Positions 8,121 to 14,557 of a DNA stretch of 23,341 bases are shown here, piece by piece. The notes under the pieces were generated by a model that saw nothing but the letters and a program-made list of their open reading frames with translations, did no database searches and was not told the origin of the DNA. Position 1 is the first letter of the stretch. Each line of letters starts with the position of its first letter. The stretch covers positions 1 through 23,341 of IMG/VR virus record IMGVR_UViG_3300025137_000302; one strand, 5' to 3'. Source of the DNA: a virus. A program made the position numbers and the translations under genes.

Positions 8121-9008
8121 TTAACCTTCTCCTCTGTACTGTGAACAAAAATCGGAAACTCCACAATAGTCACCGATACACCTTACCGCCTCTCCGGCTC
8201 GGTATTCTATCTCCAAAATCTTTCCGTCATTGCCAAGGGCTTTGTAACCCCCAACAAATCCATTCGCTGATTCTTCTGTTTCAAAAACTCTCAAGGCTCT
8301 CTTGTTTCCCTTCTTTTTTACTGCCCAAGCGTCACTACGCTTCCAAGTCTCATCATCAGAACAAAAGGGGAACTCGCCCTCAGCGTCATACATTTTCTGC
8401 GCTTCCTGATGGATGCCGACTCGTTCATTGATATAATTGATGCGTGTCTCTTCATCCCATATTGGGATGTCAACCAGCACCACAGGCGCACTAGGGTAGT
8501 CTGGCTTGTACTTTGATTCTCTCTTGTTCCAGTCCCTCAGTATCGCGCATATCTGCAAAGAGTTGACCTTCTTACCCTTATTTTTTTGTACTAGGTAGGC
8601 GTACATATTCAGTTGCCGCTCCCACTCAATCTTCCCATAGATCACAGACCACACGCTTGTGACCTTGTAATCAGTTATCTGAATGTTTGTCCGGTCAACA
8701 GCCTGATGGTCAACAGCCCCTGACAATACCCATCCATTGACCTCTGCAAACAGCCTTTCCTCAAGCACAACATCATCAGAAGGCTTGGTACTCTCAAGAA
8801 CATGGTGAACAGCAGTGCCAAACAAAGGCCATATCATGTCTACTGCATCAACAGTTCTATCGTTGGCGTGATGATCCCTCATCAGCCTCACCCTTGGGCT
8901 GTCTATAAGGGTGGTGACAGATATGTCAGCATTTCCCTTGCTATATTTGTCATTTCTGGCAAAATCAACAAAGGATTTGGGCAATTTGTGATTATTGGTA
9001 ATTTCCAT
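8121..9008 (-). CDS. PD-(D/E)XK nuclease, RecB/Cas4-like with probable Fe-S cluster
   Basis: A 295-residue exonuclease-like protein, first gene of the leftward recombination operon. The motifs run in the expected order: GTAVHHVLE (His 68), SGAVDH (Asp 100), ITDYKV (Asp 113, Lys 115) and ERQLNMYAYL (Gln 132, Tyr). A cysteine at 216 (FPFCSDDETW) plus three near the C terminus (277, 282, 288 in RCIGDYCGVSDFC) match the one-plus-three cysteine layout of Fe-S RecB-like nucleases such as AddB and Cas4. It would resect DNA ends to give single strands for the downstream annealing protein. The start at 9008 has AGGGAGGG five bases upstream; an earlier TTG (9041) lacks support. Confidence 0.85.
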   Translation of the reverse strand: MEITNNHKLPKSFVDFARNDKYSKGNADISVTTLIDSPRVRLMRDHHANDRTVDAVDMIWPLFGTAVHHVLESTKPSDDVVLEERLFAEVNGWVLSGAVDHQAVDRTNIQITDYKVTSVWSVIYGKIEWERQLNMYAYLVQKNKGKKVNSLQICAILRDWNKRESKYKPDYPSAPVVLVDIPIWDEETRINYINERVGIHQEAQKMYDAEGEFPFCSDDETWKRSDAWAVKKKGNKRALRVFETEESANGFVGGYKALGNDGKILEIEYRAGEAVRCIGDYCGVSDFCSQYRGEG

Positions 9009-9031
9009 GTTGTCCCTCCCTGTGAGTTTTT

Positions 9032-9060
9032 GTTGTATCAAAAGCGTTTATTAATGTCAA
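9032..9060 (-). promoter_or_regulatory. Sigma70-like promoter for the leftward recombination operon
   Basis: On the minus strand a perfect -35 TTGACA (9055-9060) is followed, after exactly 17 bases, by a TACAAC -10 (9032-9037; four of six to TATAAT). Initiation would fall near 9025, giving a leader of less than 20 bases before the nuclease ATG at 9008. It lies in the 72-base divergent gap. The matching rightward promoter is not obvious. Confidence 0.6.
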
Positions 9061-9080
9061 TAAGGAATTTTGAGGACGAT

Positions 9081-9479
9081 ATGAACACAAAAACACATCA
9101 ATTTGAGATACTTGGAGAACCGGCATCAAAGGCTAACAGCAGAAAAATAGTTTTAATAAGAGGGCGACCAGCGTCTATAAAATCAGACAAGGCTAGGAAG
9201 TATGCCAAGTATTTTCTTGAGCAGTGTGATCAGATAGAAGAGTTATTTTCTGGAGATGTTTGTGTCGAAATGTTAATACACTACGCATCAAGAAGGCCAG
9301 ACTTGGACGAAAGCTTGATCTTGGATTTAATGCAAGGAAAGATTTACGAAAATGACCGGCAAGTTAAGCAGAAGAATATTTACTGGGGGCTTGATAGGGA
9401 AAGGCCAAGAACAATCATCAGAGTGTCATCTCTGGAGAGCGGTAATATCCCAAGCTATTTCGGATGCTTACCTGAATGA
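9081..9479 (+). CDS. rusA: RusA-like Holliday junction resolvase
   Basis: A 132-residue protein. Residues 72-112 (RRPDLDESLILDLMQG, IYENDRQV, then WGLDRERPRTIIRV) match the RusA signature, in which acidic residues of the R-P-D-x-D and D-D/N-D motifs bind metal: here Asp 74, Asp 76 and Asp 92. RusA cuts four-way junctions, and in phages is used to clear recombination intermediates before packaging. The start at 9081 is chosen because GAGG lies five bases upstream; an ATG at 9055 lacks a site, would overlap the divergent promoter, and adds nine residues. The end overlaps the next frame by 128 bases. Confidence 0.85.
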   Translation: MNTKTHQFEILGEPASKANSRKIVLIRGRPASIKSDKARKYAKYFLEQCDQIEELFSGDVCVEMLIHYASRRPDLDESLILDLMQGKIYENDRQVKQKNIYWGLDRERPRTIIRVSSLESGNIPSYFGCLPE

Positions 9480-9663
9480 CGAAAGACAAAAAGACGATGT
9501 GATCAAATGGCTACGCACAGAGGACTTTGTGACTGTTTGTGATCTTGCCGACATAGACCACCGAAAAATGAAAAATAACTTTCTGTATATTTTGACACAG
9601 AAAGAGCCGATTGCCCGATACGAAGGTAGAAAGTTAAAAGATTTAATAGATAAAAAACCATAG
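9352..9663 (+). CDS. Conserved phage protein, LWRAV..QAI..A / DLAD family
   Basis: A protein of up to 103 residues. The stretch LWRAVISQAISDAYLNDE, followed by KWLRTEDFVTVCDLADI, is a recognisable small-protein pattern in phages of alphaproteobacteria and relatives (LWRAV.xQA..DA...WL.S.DF..VCxLAG.). Its role is not known to me. The start is uncertain: the ATG at 9352 has only a weak AAGGAAAG upstream and lies 128 bases inside rusA, while the conserved part begins around 9430, where no ATG, GTG or TTG is in frame. The C terminus (YEGRKLKDLIDKKP) is basic. Confidence 0.65.
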   Translation: MTGKLSRRIFTGGLIGKGQEQSSECHLWRAVISQAISDAYLNDERQKDDVIKWLRTEDFVTVCDLADIDHRKMKNNFLYILTQKEPIARYEGRKLKDLIDKKP

Positions 9664-9757
9664 TAAAGATAATCTATAAACAGTCTATATAGAGATTATA
9701 TTTATATTATATATATTATATAAACACATAATTTCTTTTCTCTGACACCTCCAAAAA
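9664..9757. other. AT-rich intergenic tract before the primase-helicase
   Basis: About 90 bases with long runs of A/T (tatatta-type) and a TCTATATAGA palindrome. No gene fits. It could hold a promoter for the primase-helicase or act as a DNA-unwinding element; no clear -35 is visible, so neither is asserted. Confidence 0.45.
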
Positions 9758-9817
9758 ATGCTTATTGACAGATCAGACGGCATCGATATATCGTGTACGC
9801 CTGTCGTGGAGGACAAA

Positions 9818-11572
9818 ATGCAAAATGATATATTGATACGCGGAACAGCACTCCGCATGGGGGAAGGTCAGCACAAAGCTGTATGCCCTATCTGCTCACC
9901 CAATAGAAAAAAGAAGGGAGAGAGAACTCTTTCCCTAAGGGTTGATGTAGAAGGAATTTTATATAATTGCTGGCACTGCCAATCATCTGGGGTCATCACC
10001 CTTGATGAGCGTCCTATGCCTGTTAGAAAGGAAGCTAAAGTGGCTGTTGTTGTTAAGCAGGATTGGGATGAATTAACAGCAAATACAATTGCTTGGCTTG
10101 GAAACAGGGGAATATCAGAAAGCACCGCCAAGGACGCTAAGATCAAGACAGCGCAGCACTACATCTCTTCTTTAAAGAAGCAAACTGAGTGCGTTGTTTT
10201 TCCATACACAAATAAATCTCAGGTGTATGCGGCGAAGGTCAGGGCTATATCTGACAAGGGCTTTTCTTGCAGCGGATCACCCGCATCATTTTTTAATTTG
10301 GATTCGATTGTAGAGGGCGAAGACCTATACATTTGTGAGGGCGAAATGGATGCCCTATCACTAATGGAGATAGGTTTTAAAAGTGTCGTGTCTGTTCCCA
10401 ATGGGGCAGTGATGAAAGTTATTGATGGCAAGATAGACCCTCAAGACGATAGCAAGTTTCGGTTTCTATGGGACGCAAAAGACAACCTTGATGCAGCAGC
10501 CAGAATAATAATTGCCACAGACTCAGATGGGGCTGGAGATGCTATGGCAGAAGAGATTGCCCGAAGGGTAGGCAAGGACAAGTGTTGGCGTGTTGAGTGG
10601 CCTGATGACTGCAAGGATGCCAATGACGTTCTGGTAAACTTGGGCAAGGATCATCTTAAAAAGATATGTGAAGAGGTCACGCCTTGGCCGGTAGCCGGTC
10701 TGTATGATGCGTCACATTTCTATGATCAGCTAGACGAAATATACGAAAAGGGAATGGGTAAGGGCGCTTCTACAGGATATGGGAATGTCGATGATCTTTA
10801 TAGCGTTGTAGAAGGTCAGCTAACAGTGGTCACAGGACACCCATCATCTGGTAAGTCTGAGTTTGTTGACCAGATCATGGTAAACTTAGCTGAAGAAAAA
10901 GGCTGGAAGTTTGCCATATGCTCGTTTGAAAACGAACCCCGAATACATATAGCAAAGTTGATAAGTAAGCATTTCGCAAAGCCATTCTTTACTGGCGTGA
11001 CCCCAAGGCTGAGCAAGGAAGAGCTTGAAAAGGGTAAGTCGTTTGTCAGGGAACACTTTAGCTTTCTTTATCAAAACGATGGGTCAATGGCCACTATCGG
11101 CGGCATAATAGAGCGTTTGAAGATTGCGGTTATGAGGCATGGCATAAGGGGCGCGGTAATAGACCCATACAATTACATTCAAAAGAACGGTGACATATCA
11201 GAGACTGACTGGATTAGCGAGATGCTTACACAGTTAAGGGTGTTTGCTCAGTCTCATGGAATACATCTGTGGTTTGTGGCTCACCCTACAAAGATGATGC
11301 GTGATTCTAACGGCAAGGTTCCACCACCAAAGGGGTATGACATATCTGGGTCAGCCGCTTGGTTCGCAAAGGCAGACATCGGGATGTCCGTACACAGGCC
11401 AGATCCAGTGAATAGCTCTATGTCAGAAATACATATATGGAAGTGTAGATTTTCTTGGGTTGGCAAACAGGGAGTTGCGGAGCTGTACTTTAATCCAACA
11501 ACATCAAAATACACAGAGGGGATAAAGGACGACTTCTTATCTCAGTCACCTCAATACGATACGCCATTTTAG
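9818..11572 (+). CDS. DNA primase-helicase, T7 gp4/Twinkle type
   Basis: A 584-residue bifunctional replication protein. The N-terminal zinc finger has CPIC (23-26) and CWHC (51-54). The TOPRIM primase core shows CEGEMDAL (Glu 174, Glu 176) and ATDSDGAG (Asp 235, Asp 237). The RecA-like helicase has Walker A GHPSSGKS (340-347), a Walker-B-type RGAVIDPYN and the AHPTK sensor region. It would synthesise primers and unwind DNA at the fork. The start at 9818 is fixed by GTGGAGG with five bases spacing; an ATG at 9758 lacks a site and would add 20 residues. The C-terminal end, SPQYDTPF, is acidic-aromatic and could be a contact tail. Confidence 0.92.
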   Translation: MQNDILIRGTALRMGEGQHKAVCPICSPNRKKKGERTLSLRVDVEGILYNCWHCQSSGVITLDERPMPVRKEAKVAVVVKQDWDELTANTIAWLGNRGISESTAKDAKIKTAQHYISSLKKQTECVVFPYTNKSQVYAAKVRAISDKGFSCSGSPASFFNLDSIVEGEDLYICEGEMDALSLMEIGFKSVVSVPNGAVMKVIDGKIDPQDDSKFRFLWDAKDNLDAAARIIIATDSDGAGDAMAEEIARRVGKDKCWRVEWPDDCKDANDVLVNLGKDHLKKICEEVTPWPVAGLYDASHFYDQLDEIYEKGMGKGASTGYGNVDDLYSVVEGQLTVVTGHPSSGKSEFVDQIMVNLAEEKGWKFAICSFENEPRIHIAKLISKHFAKPFFTGVTPRLSKEELEKGKSFVREHFSFLYQNDGSMATIGGIIERLKIAVMRHGIRGAVIDPYNYIQKNGDISETDWISEMLTQLRVFAQSHGIHLWFVAHPTKMMRDSNGKVPPPKGYDISGSAAWFAKADIGMSVHRPDPVNSSMSEIHIWKCRFSWVGKQGVAELYFNPTTSKYTEGIKDDFLSQSPQYDTPF

Positions 11573-11618
11573 CACTCCGCATGGAATGTATGATAGTATT
11601 TAATCTTTAGAGAAAAAA

Positions 11619-11885
11619 ATGAACAGAGCAAAAATTTTAGACACGGCCAAAAAATATGTCACCGCTGATCGGGCTGCGGATCACGGCGAAATGGAAGATA
11701 ATTTTTCAACGATAGCGAAATATTGGTCAATTCATTTGGGCGTTGAAGTTAATTCTGTCGATGTCGGGGTGATGATGGGGCTGTTAAAAATAGCCAGAAT
11801 AAAATCTAACCGGTCACATGAAGATAATTATATTGATTGCGCTGGGTATCTGGCTTGCGCTGGTGAATGTGTAAAAGAGGCTTGA
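11619..11885 (+). CDS. DUF6378-like phage protein
   Basis: An 88-residue protein. The pattern AADHGEMEDNFSTIAKYWSI, then LGV, then VGVMMGLLKIARI and HEDNYIDCAGYLACAGE matches a small phage/bacterial family (DUF6378) with YGxxxxNF..IA.LW, DV..M..LLK.AR and DN..D.AGY. The function is not settled; the family is often near nucleotide metabolism or replication genes. Here it follows the primase-helicase and is the last gene before a strong terminator. An AGAGAAAAAA purine stretch precedes the ATG. Confidence 0.75.
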   Translation: MNRAKILDTAKKYVTADRAADHGEMEDNFSTIAKYWSIHLGVEVNSVDVGVMMGLLKIARIKSNRSHEDNYIDCAGYLACAGECVKEA

Positions 11886-11891
11886 CCGCAT

Positions 11892-11907
11892 TTGTACTAT
11901 GGTATAA
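11892..11907. promoter_or_regulatory. Near-exact palindrome TTGTAC-N4-GTATAA
   Basis: One mismatch to TTGTAC-N4-GTACAA, spacer TATG. It begins 7 bases after the stop of the DUF6378-like gene and 28 bases before the terminator at 11935-11966, again at the 3' end of a unit. Confidence 0.55.
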
Positions 11908-11934
11908 ATAAAATAGGTCACTCCAAGACAAAAA

Positions 11935-11966
11935 AAAGGGGAGCCGGTTTTCACCAGCTCCCCTTT
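11935..11966. terminator. Bidirectional rho-independent terminator
   Basis: Ten-base arms AAAGGGGAGC (11935-11944) and GCTCCCCTTT (11957-11966), with a further GGT/ACC stem and TTTC loop inside. On the minus strand it is followed by an eight-base T run, a classic terminator for the leftward cluster; on the plus strand it closes the primase operon, with only a short T tract. Confidence 0.85.
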
Positions 11967-11968
11967 GA

Positions 11969-12151
11969 TTATTTCCAGCCCATTCTGATTACACGGCCAT
12001 CAGGTTCTAGATCAGCAATATCACCATCTTTGTTGCTGAGCGTGTATTGCTCACTGATCCTATCCCAGATCATGGTGGTAACAACTTCAGGTAACATACC
12101 AACCTTCTTACATTCCATGATGTAGGCCATTTTTGCTTCGTCAAAGTTCAT
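11969..12151 (-). CDS. Small hypothetical protein (60 aa)
   Basis: A 60-residue acidic protein beginning MNFDEAKMAYIMECKKVG and ending VIRMGWK; no known domain seen. It is the last gene of the right-hand leftward cluster, ending next to the terminator. The ATG lies one base after the stop of the two-helix membrane peptide (TGATATG) and has AAAAGGGG about nine bases upstream. Position and spacing support it as real; function unknown. Confidence 0.65.
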   Translation of the reverse strand: MNFDEAKMAYIMECKKVGMLPEVVTTMIWDRISEQYTLSNKDGDIADLEPDGRVIRMGWK

Positions 12152-12152
12152 A

Positions 12153-12314
12153 TCACGCGCCCCTTTTTGCTAATTGAACTATCCCGACCATTGCCATAAA
12201 CGTGCCAGAATAAAGAACCAACATACCAACGAATAAGCTGTTTGAAGGTATCTCTATATATTCAACCCCAGCAAACGAAATGAACAGTCCTAAAAAGAAT
12301 ATAAAATAACTCAC
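12153..12314 (-). CDS. Small two-helix membrane protein (53 aa)
   Basis: A short gene found by direct reading. The 53-residue protein has two hydrophobic stretches, residues 3-20 (YFIFFLGLFISFAGVEYI) and 27-48 (LFVGMLVLYSGTFMAMVGIV to QL), separated by a short acidic turn and ending in KRGA. It starts with GTG overlapping the TGA of the zinc-finger gene (GTGA), with GGAG about nine bases upstream, and ends one base before the next ATG. Two helices with a positive C-terminal tail suggest an integral inner-membrane protein with both ends in the cytoplasm. A holin-like role is possible but there is no neighbouring endolysin; a membrane modulator is equally likely. Confidence 0.65.
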   Translation of the reverse strand: MSYFIFFLGLFISFAGVEYIEIPSNSLFVGMLVLYSGTFMAMVGIVQLAKRGA

Positions 12315-12568
12315 GACTCATTCTCCTCATATAGATTTAGTTTTTCTCTTAGTGATGCGATTTCAATTTGGTAATTTTGTACCATTCTTTTACGCCCAGC
12401 AGATGCCTTGTGAGATGGGGAACAGTATTTCGCATCCTTAAAAGAACGAAACATTGATCCACACCATTCACATTTGTTTGTATAAAAATTACAAGAAACC
12501 TTAACTTCAAGAGAAGTGTCTATCGGAACGAATATGGTGTGACCCATAATCTTTTTCTTGTGTTTCAT
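12311..12568 (-). CDS. Small zinc-finger protein with C-terminal coiled coil
   Basis: An 85-residue protein. Cys 33, Cys 36, Cys 49 and His 53 (CEWCGSMF... YCSPSHK) form a CxxC-x12-CxxxH finger of the type found in phage and HNH-associated small proteins; a basic ASAGRKRM stretch follows, then a heptad-like helix (EIASLREKLNLYEE). DNA or RNA binding with dimerisation is plausible. The start at 12568 follows GGAGAC-TAAA; the ATG twelve bases upstream is part of the ribosome-binding site and would wrongly add four residues. The stop codon of the upstream gene lies inside this leader. Confidence 0.7.
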   Translation of the reverse strand: MKHKKKIMGHTIFVPIDTSLEVKVSCNFYTNKCEWCGSMFRSFKDAKYCSPSHKASAGRKRMVQNYQIEIASLREKLNLYEENES

Positions 12569-12569
12569 T

Positions 12570-12809
12570 TTAGTCTCCATAAACATTTCCATACTGCATG
12601 TCGATATGATAAGTGAACACATCGTAATCGATCCATCGATATGGTGATGCATCAATTATAAACACCGGAAGGGCGTGCATCATATACTCACGCCCTTCTT
12701 TATAGACATTGTGACTAGCCTTACGAATACCGTCATCATACTCATCGACATCAGGCTTATAGACATAGCCCTGATATCGATATGTCGGTGCGTTATGCCA
12801 GCTAATCAT
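12570..12809 (-). CDS. Hypothetical protein, aromatic-rich (79 aa)
   Basis: A 79-residue protein beginning MISWHNAPTYRYQGYVYKP and ending YHIDMQYGNVYGD, unusually rich in Tyr, Trp, Asp and His, without a signal peptide or membrane segment. No family recognised. The start at 12809 is preferred over a longer frame (to 12932) because GGAGAC lies four bases upstream, matching the leader of neighbouring genes, and because the longer form would cover a better gene at 12802-12978. It overlaps that gene by 8 bases. Confidence 0.65.
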   Translation of the reverse strand: MISWHNAPTYRYQGYVYKPDVDEYDDGIRKASHNVYKEGREYMMHALPVFIIDASPYRWIDYDVFTYHIDMQYGNVYGD

Positions 12810-12978
12810 AAAAGTCTCCCAAAGCGCACTCGACTGTTTCTTGAGCCTCAAGAGCCATGATAAGCTTTTGCCTGTTATCCTTTTGGTAAGGATGCATAAG
12901 CTGCTCAATGATCGTATCAAGACCAACCTCAATAGCGTTCAATTCGGCTGGCGTTAACCTAAGATTTATTACAGTCAT
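12802..12978 (-). CDS. Small hypothetical protein (58 aa)
   Basis: A short gene found by direct reading. The 58-residue protein begins MTVINLRLTPAELNAIEVGL and ends VECALGDFYD; it is helical with a LTPAELNAIEVGLD-type N-terminal helix typical of small phage regulators or partner proteins. Its ATG overlaps the previous stop as TAATG with GGGAG seven bases upstream; its end overlaps the next gene by 8 bases. Coding in this frame fits the gapless packing better than the overlapping longer frame on the same strand. Confidence 0.7.
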   Translation of the reverse strand: MTVINLRLTPAELNAIEVGLDTIIEQLMHPYQKDNRQKLIMALEAQETVECALGDFYD

Positions 12979-13268
12979 TATTGTTCTCCCTTGAAGTGAT
13001 CTTTTAATGTGTTAAAGCTATGATCTAAATAAGCCTCGACATCAGCAAGCCTAAAAAAATTTCTAGGTTTCATGCTTTTTTGGGGCTGTCTTATTACAGG
13101 AAAATTTGGATCGTTTTCACAAAGCCTTTGTAAGGTGCGTGAACTTAGCTTTTTCCTTCCAGACTGGTCTAAAACTATTACCAACTCTGCAATTTTATAA
13201 ATGCCTAAAGCCCTCCTTTGATCCGCACTAAGTTTACAACAAGCGTCATAAATCTCTTCATTTGTCAT
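12978..13268 (-). CDS. HTH protein (AlpA/MerR-like DNA-binding)
   Basis: A 96-residue protein. The C-terminal two thirds show KLSSRTLQRLCENDPNFPVI followed by RNFFRLADVEAYLDH, the helix-turn-helix, FPxI turn and final aromatic-D/E-V-xAYL helix of AlpA/excisionase-like proteins; the N-terminal 35 residues are helical (TNEEIYDACCKLSADQRRAL). It is likely a regulator of this cluster. The start at 13268 overlaps the previous stop as ATGA; an upstream ATG (13292) lies in the previous gene. It is the second candidate for binding the TTGTAC palindromes. Confidence 0.75.
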   Translation of the reverse strand: MTNEEIYDACCKLSADQRRALGIYKIAELVIVLDQSGRKKLSSRTLQRLCENDPNFPVIRQPQKSMKPRNFFRLADVEAYLDHSFNTLKDHFKGEQ

Positions 13269-13480
13269 TTTGCCTCTCCCTTTTGTGACCAATATTCATT
13301 CCAATGCTCAGACATAGCATCAGTCTTTTCCTCATCGGACATATGAGCCAACAAATCAAACGACTTGTTGACTACCAGTTTATCTTGAAGATCGGTTATA
13401 TCTTCACATCCGCCGATATGTTTTGAAACCTCATCAGCAAACTTATCTTCCAAGTCTAATATCCAACTACTCATACCCAT
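13265..13480 (-). CDS. Small acidic hypothetical protein (71 aa)
   Basis: A 71-residue acidic helical protein with two short motifs, WILDLEDKFADEVSKH and HMSDEEKTDAMSEHWNEYW. No domain recognised. The start at 13480 overlaps the previous stop as TAATG with AAGGGGAG eight bases upstream; a second ATG six bases on is possible. It ends by ATGA overlap with the HTH gene. Being co-translated with a DNA-binding protein, it could be a partner or antagonist, but nothing in the sequence shows this. Confidence 0.65.
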   Translation of the reverse strand: MGMSSWILDLEDKFADEVSKHIGGCEDITDLQDKLVVNKSFDLLAHMSDEEKTDAMSEHWNEYWSQKGEAK

Positions 13481-13689
13481 TACACTTGCTCCCCTTCGAT
13501 CTCATAATCTAAATAGCCGCAAGCGGCATCAACGCCCAACAAAAACATTTCTTTATCTTCCTCTGTATCGAAAGCATATGTTTCTGTCTTGTCCTGACAT
13601 GTTCCCCATACAATAGTGATAACGTGATTTGCGTTATCAATTTGCTCTTGGGTTTGAGCAATACAGTTTATGATTTGCTTTTGTACCAT
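13480..13689 (-). CDS. Small hypothetical protein (69 aa)
   Basis: A 69-residue protein beginning MVQKQIINCIAQTQEQIDNA and ending YLDYEIEGEQV. The pattern of short strands (VITIVWG, TYAF) and acidic C terminus suggests a compact alpha/beta domain, function unknown. Its start codon lies inside the spacer of a TTGTAC palindrome (13681-13696), between a GGGAG-type ribosome-binding site and the first codons, so binding at the site, or a hairpin formed by it in the mRNA, would directly affect its expression. Confidence 0.65.
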   Translation of the reverse strand: MVQKQIINCIAQTQEQIDNANHVITIVWGTCQDKTETYAFDTEEDKEMFLLGVDAACGYLDYEIEGEQV

Positions 13690-13696
13690 CGTACAA
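13681..13696. promoter_or_regulatory. Exact TTGTAC-N4-GTACAA palindrome overlapping a start codon
   Basis: Exact copy, spacer CATC; the ATG of the 13480-13689 gene is contained in spacer and edge (13687-13689). The preceding gene ends at 13706. The same CATC spacer occurs in the copy before the AAA+ gene (16772-16787). Confidence 0.75.
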
Positions 13697-13705
13697 ATCT
13701 CCCTT

Positions 13706-14521
13706 CTAGTTTTCCATCATTTTGGTTAAGTGCCGGACAGTCCGGCGGTTCATAAGATTAAAGGCTTTCGACAGGCTCTCGCCAAAGCTATGCGGGATCA
13801 CCGTTTCATCGCGGATCATATCAAACAGCGGATGCAGGTCATCGTGATCACTTGATTTGTGGGTGATCATCCAGCCATTCTCAGTAAAGCCCATCTTTTT
13901 GTTGAAGCCGACAACGGTCACTTCCCAAGCATTCAAGCCAGCCTCATCTACATACTGAACATCGACAGGCTTACACCTCATGACAAACCTTTTGCCTTTA
14001 GGTGATTGAATGATTGAAAAGCCTTTTAGGTGTATTGTCTTGAACCATGTGATCGGGACAGGAACAAGATTGCTCATATTGTAACGACCTTCATTATCGA
14101 CCTCGACTTTGGAGTCCCCATTGCTGGCCGAAAAAATCTCAGATGTTGATCTGGGGAATGCGCTATCGATAACCCTTTGTGCCTGTCTTTTTGATTTTGT
14201 TTTGGCATTCTTTAACGGGCTGTAACCGTCTATTTGTTTTCTTTCCTCACGATACCGTCTGATGGCCTTGCCAGCATCCTCGCAATAGTGTTCAAAAGCT
14301 TTCCAGATATTTTCTGAATTGCTTTTTGCGAGCCTGTCTTCGATAGAATGAATTTGCTCTTTTACATCAGCATCTGCTCTGTAACTTGAGTGAGTGCCAT
14401 TCTTAATGTAATGAGCGATAACTTTCATCGGAACTCCCATGATACCGCCCGACCAGTGGGCTTTGAAATTCTCCAAATCACTAAGCAGGAACTGAATATT
14501 TTTATATGTATCTGTCTGCAT
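13706..14521 (-). CDS. Unknown protein of the AAA+/VWA module (271 aa)
   Basis: A 271-residue soluble protein, fourth member of the module after the VWA protein. Residues 1-110 are helical and charged (FLLSDLENFKAHWSGG, IHSIEDRLAKSN, AIRRYREERKQ); residues 150-230 look beta-rich (LVPVPITWFKTIHLKGF, then FVMRCKPVDVQYV, WEVTVVGF); the C terminus is basic (MNRRTVRHLTKMMEN). I recognise no family. The start at 14521 follows GGAGAC-AAAA; the ATG four codons earlier belongs to the ribosome-binding site. Location points to a substrate or adaptor of the ATPase module, as inference. Confidence 0.7.
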   Translation of the reverse strand: MQTDTYKNIQFLLSDLENFKAHWSGGIMGVPMKVIAHYIKNGTHSSYRADADVKEQIHSIEDRLAKSNSENIWKAFEHYCEDAGKAIRRYREERKQIDGYSPLKNAKTKSKRQAQRVIDSAFPRSTSEIFSASNGDSKVEVDNEGRYNMSNLVPVPITWFKTIHLKGFSIIQSPKGKRFVMRCKPVDVQYVDEAGLNAWEVTVVGFNKKMGFTENGWMITHKSSDHDDLHPLFDMIRDETVIPHSFGESLSKAFNLMNRRTVRHLTKMMEN

Positions 14522-14535
14522 TTTTGTCTCCATTG

Positions 14536-14557
14536 GGTGACGGCCTAAGCCGCCACC
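14536..14557 (-). terminator. Hairpin enclosing the stop codon of the VWA gene
   Basis: Arms GGTGACGGC (14536-14544) and GCCGCCACC (14549-14557), one mismatch, with a CTAA loop that contains the TAG stop (14545-14547). On the minus strand no T tract follows; the ribosome-binding site of the next gene comes a few bases later. It may control termination, readthrough or mRNA stability. Confidence 0.6.

Noticed and set aside
8586-8605. TTGTAC followed by GTAC within the nuclease gene
   Set aside because: The spacing between halves is nine bases, not four, and the second half is incomplete.
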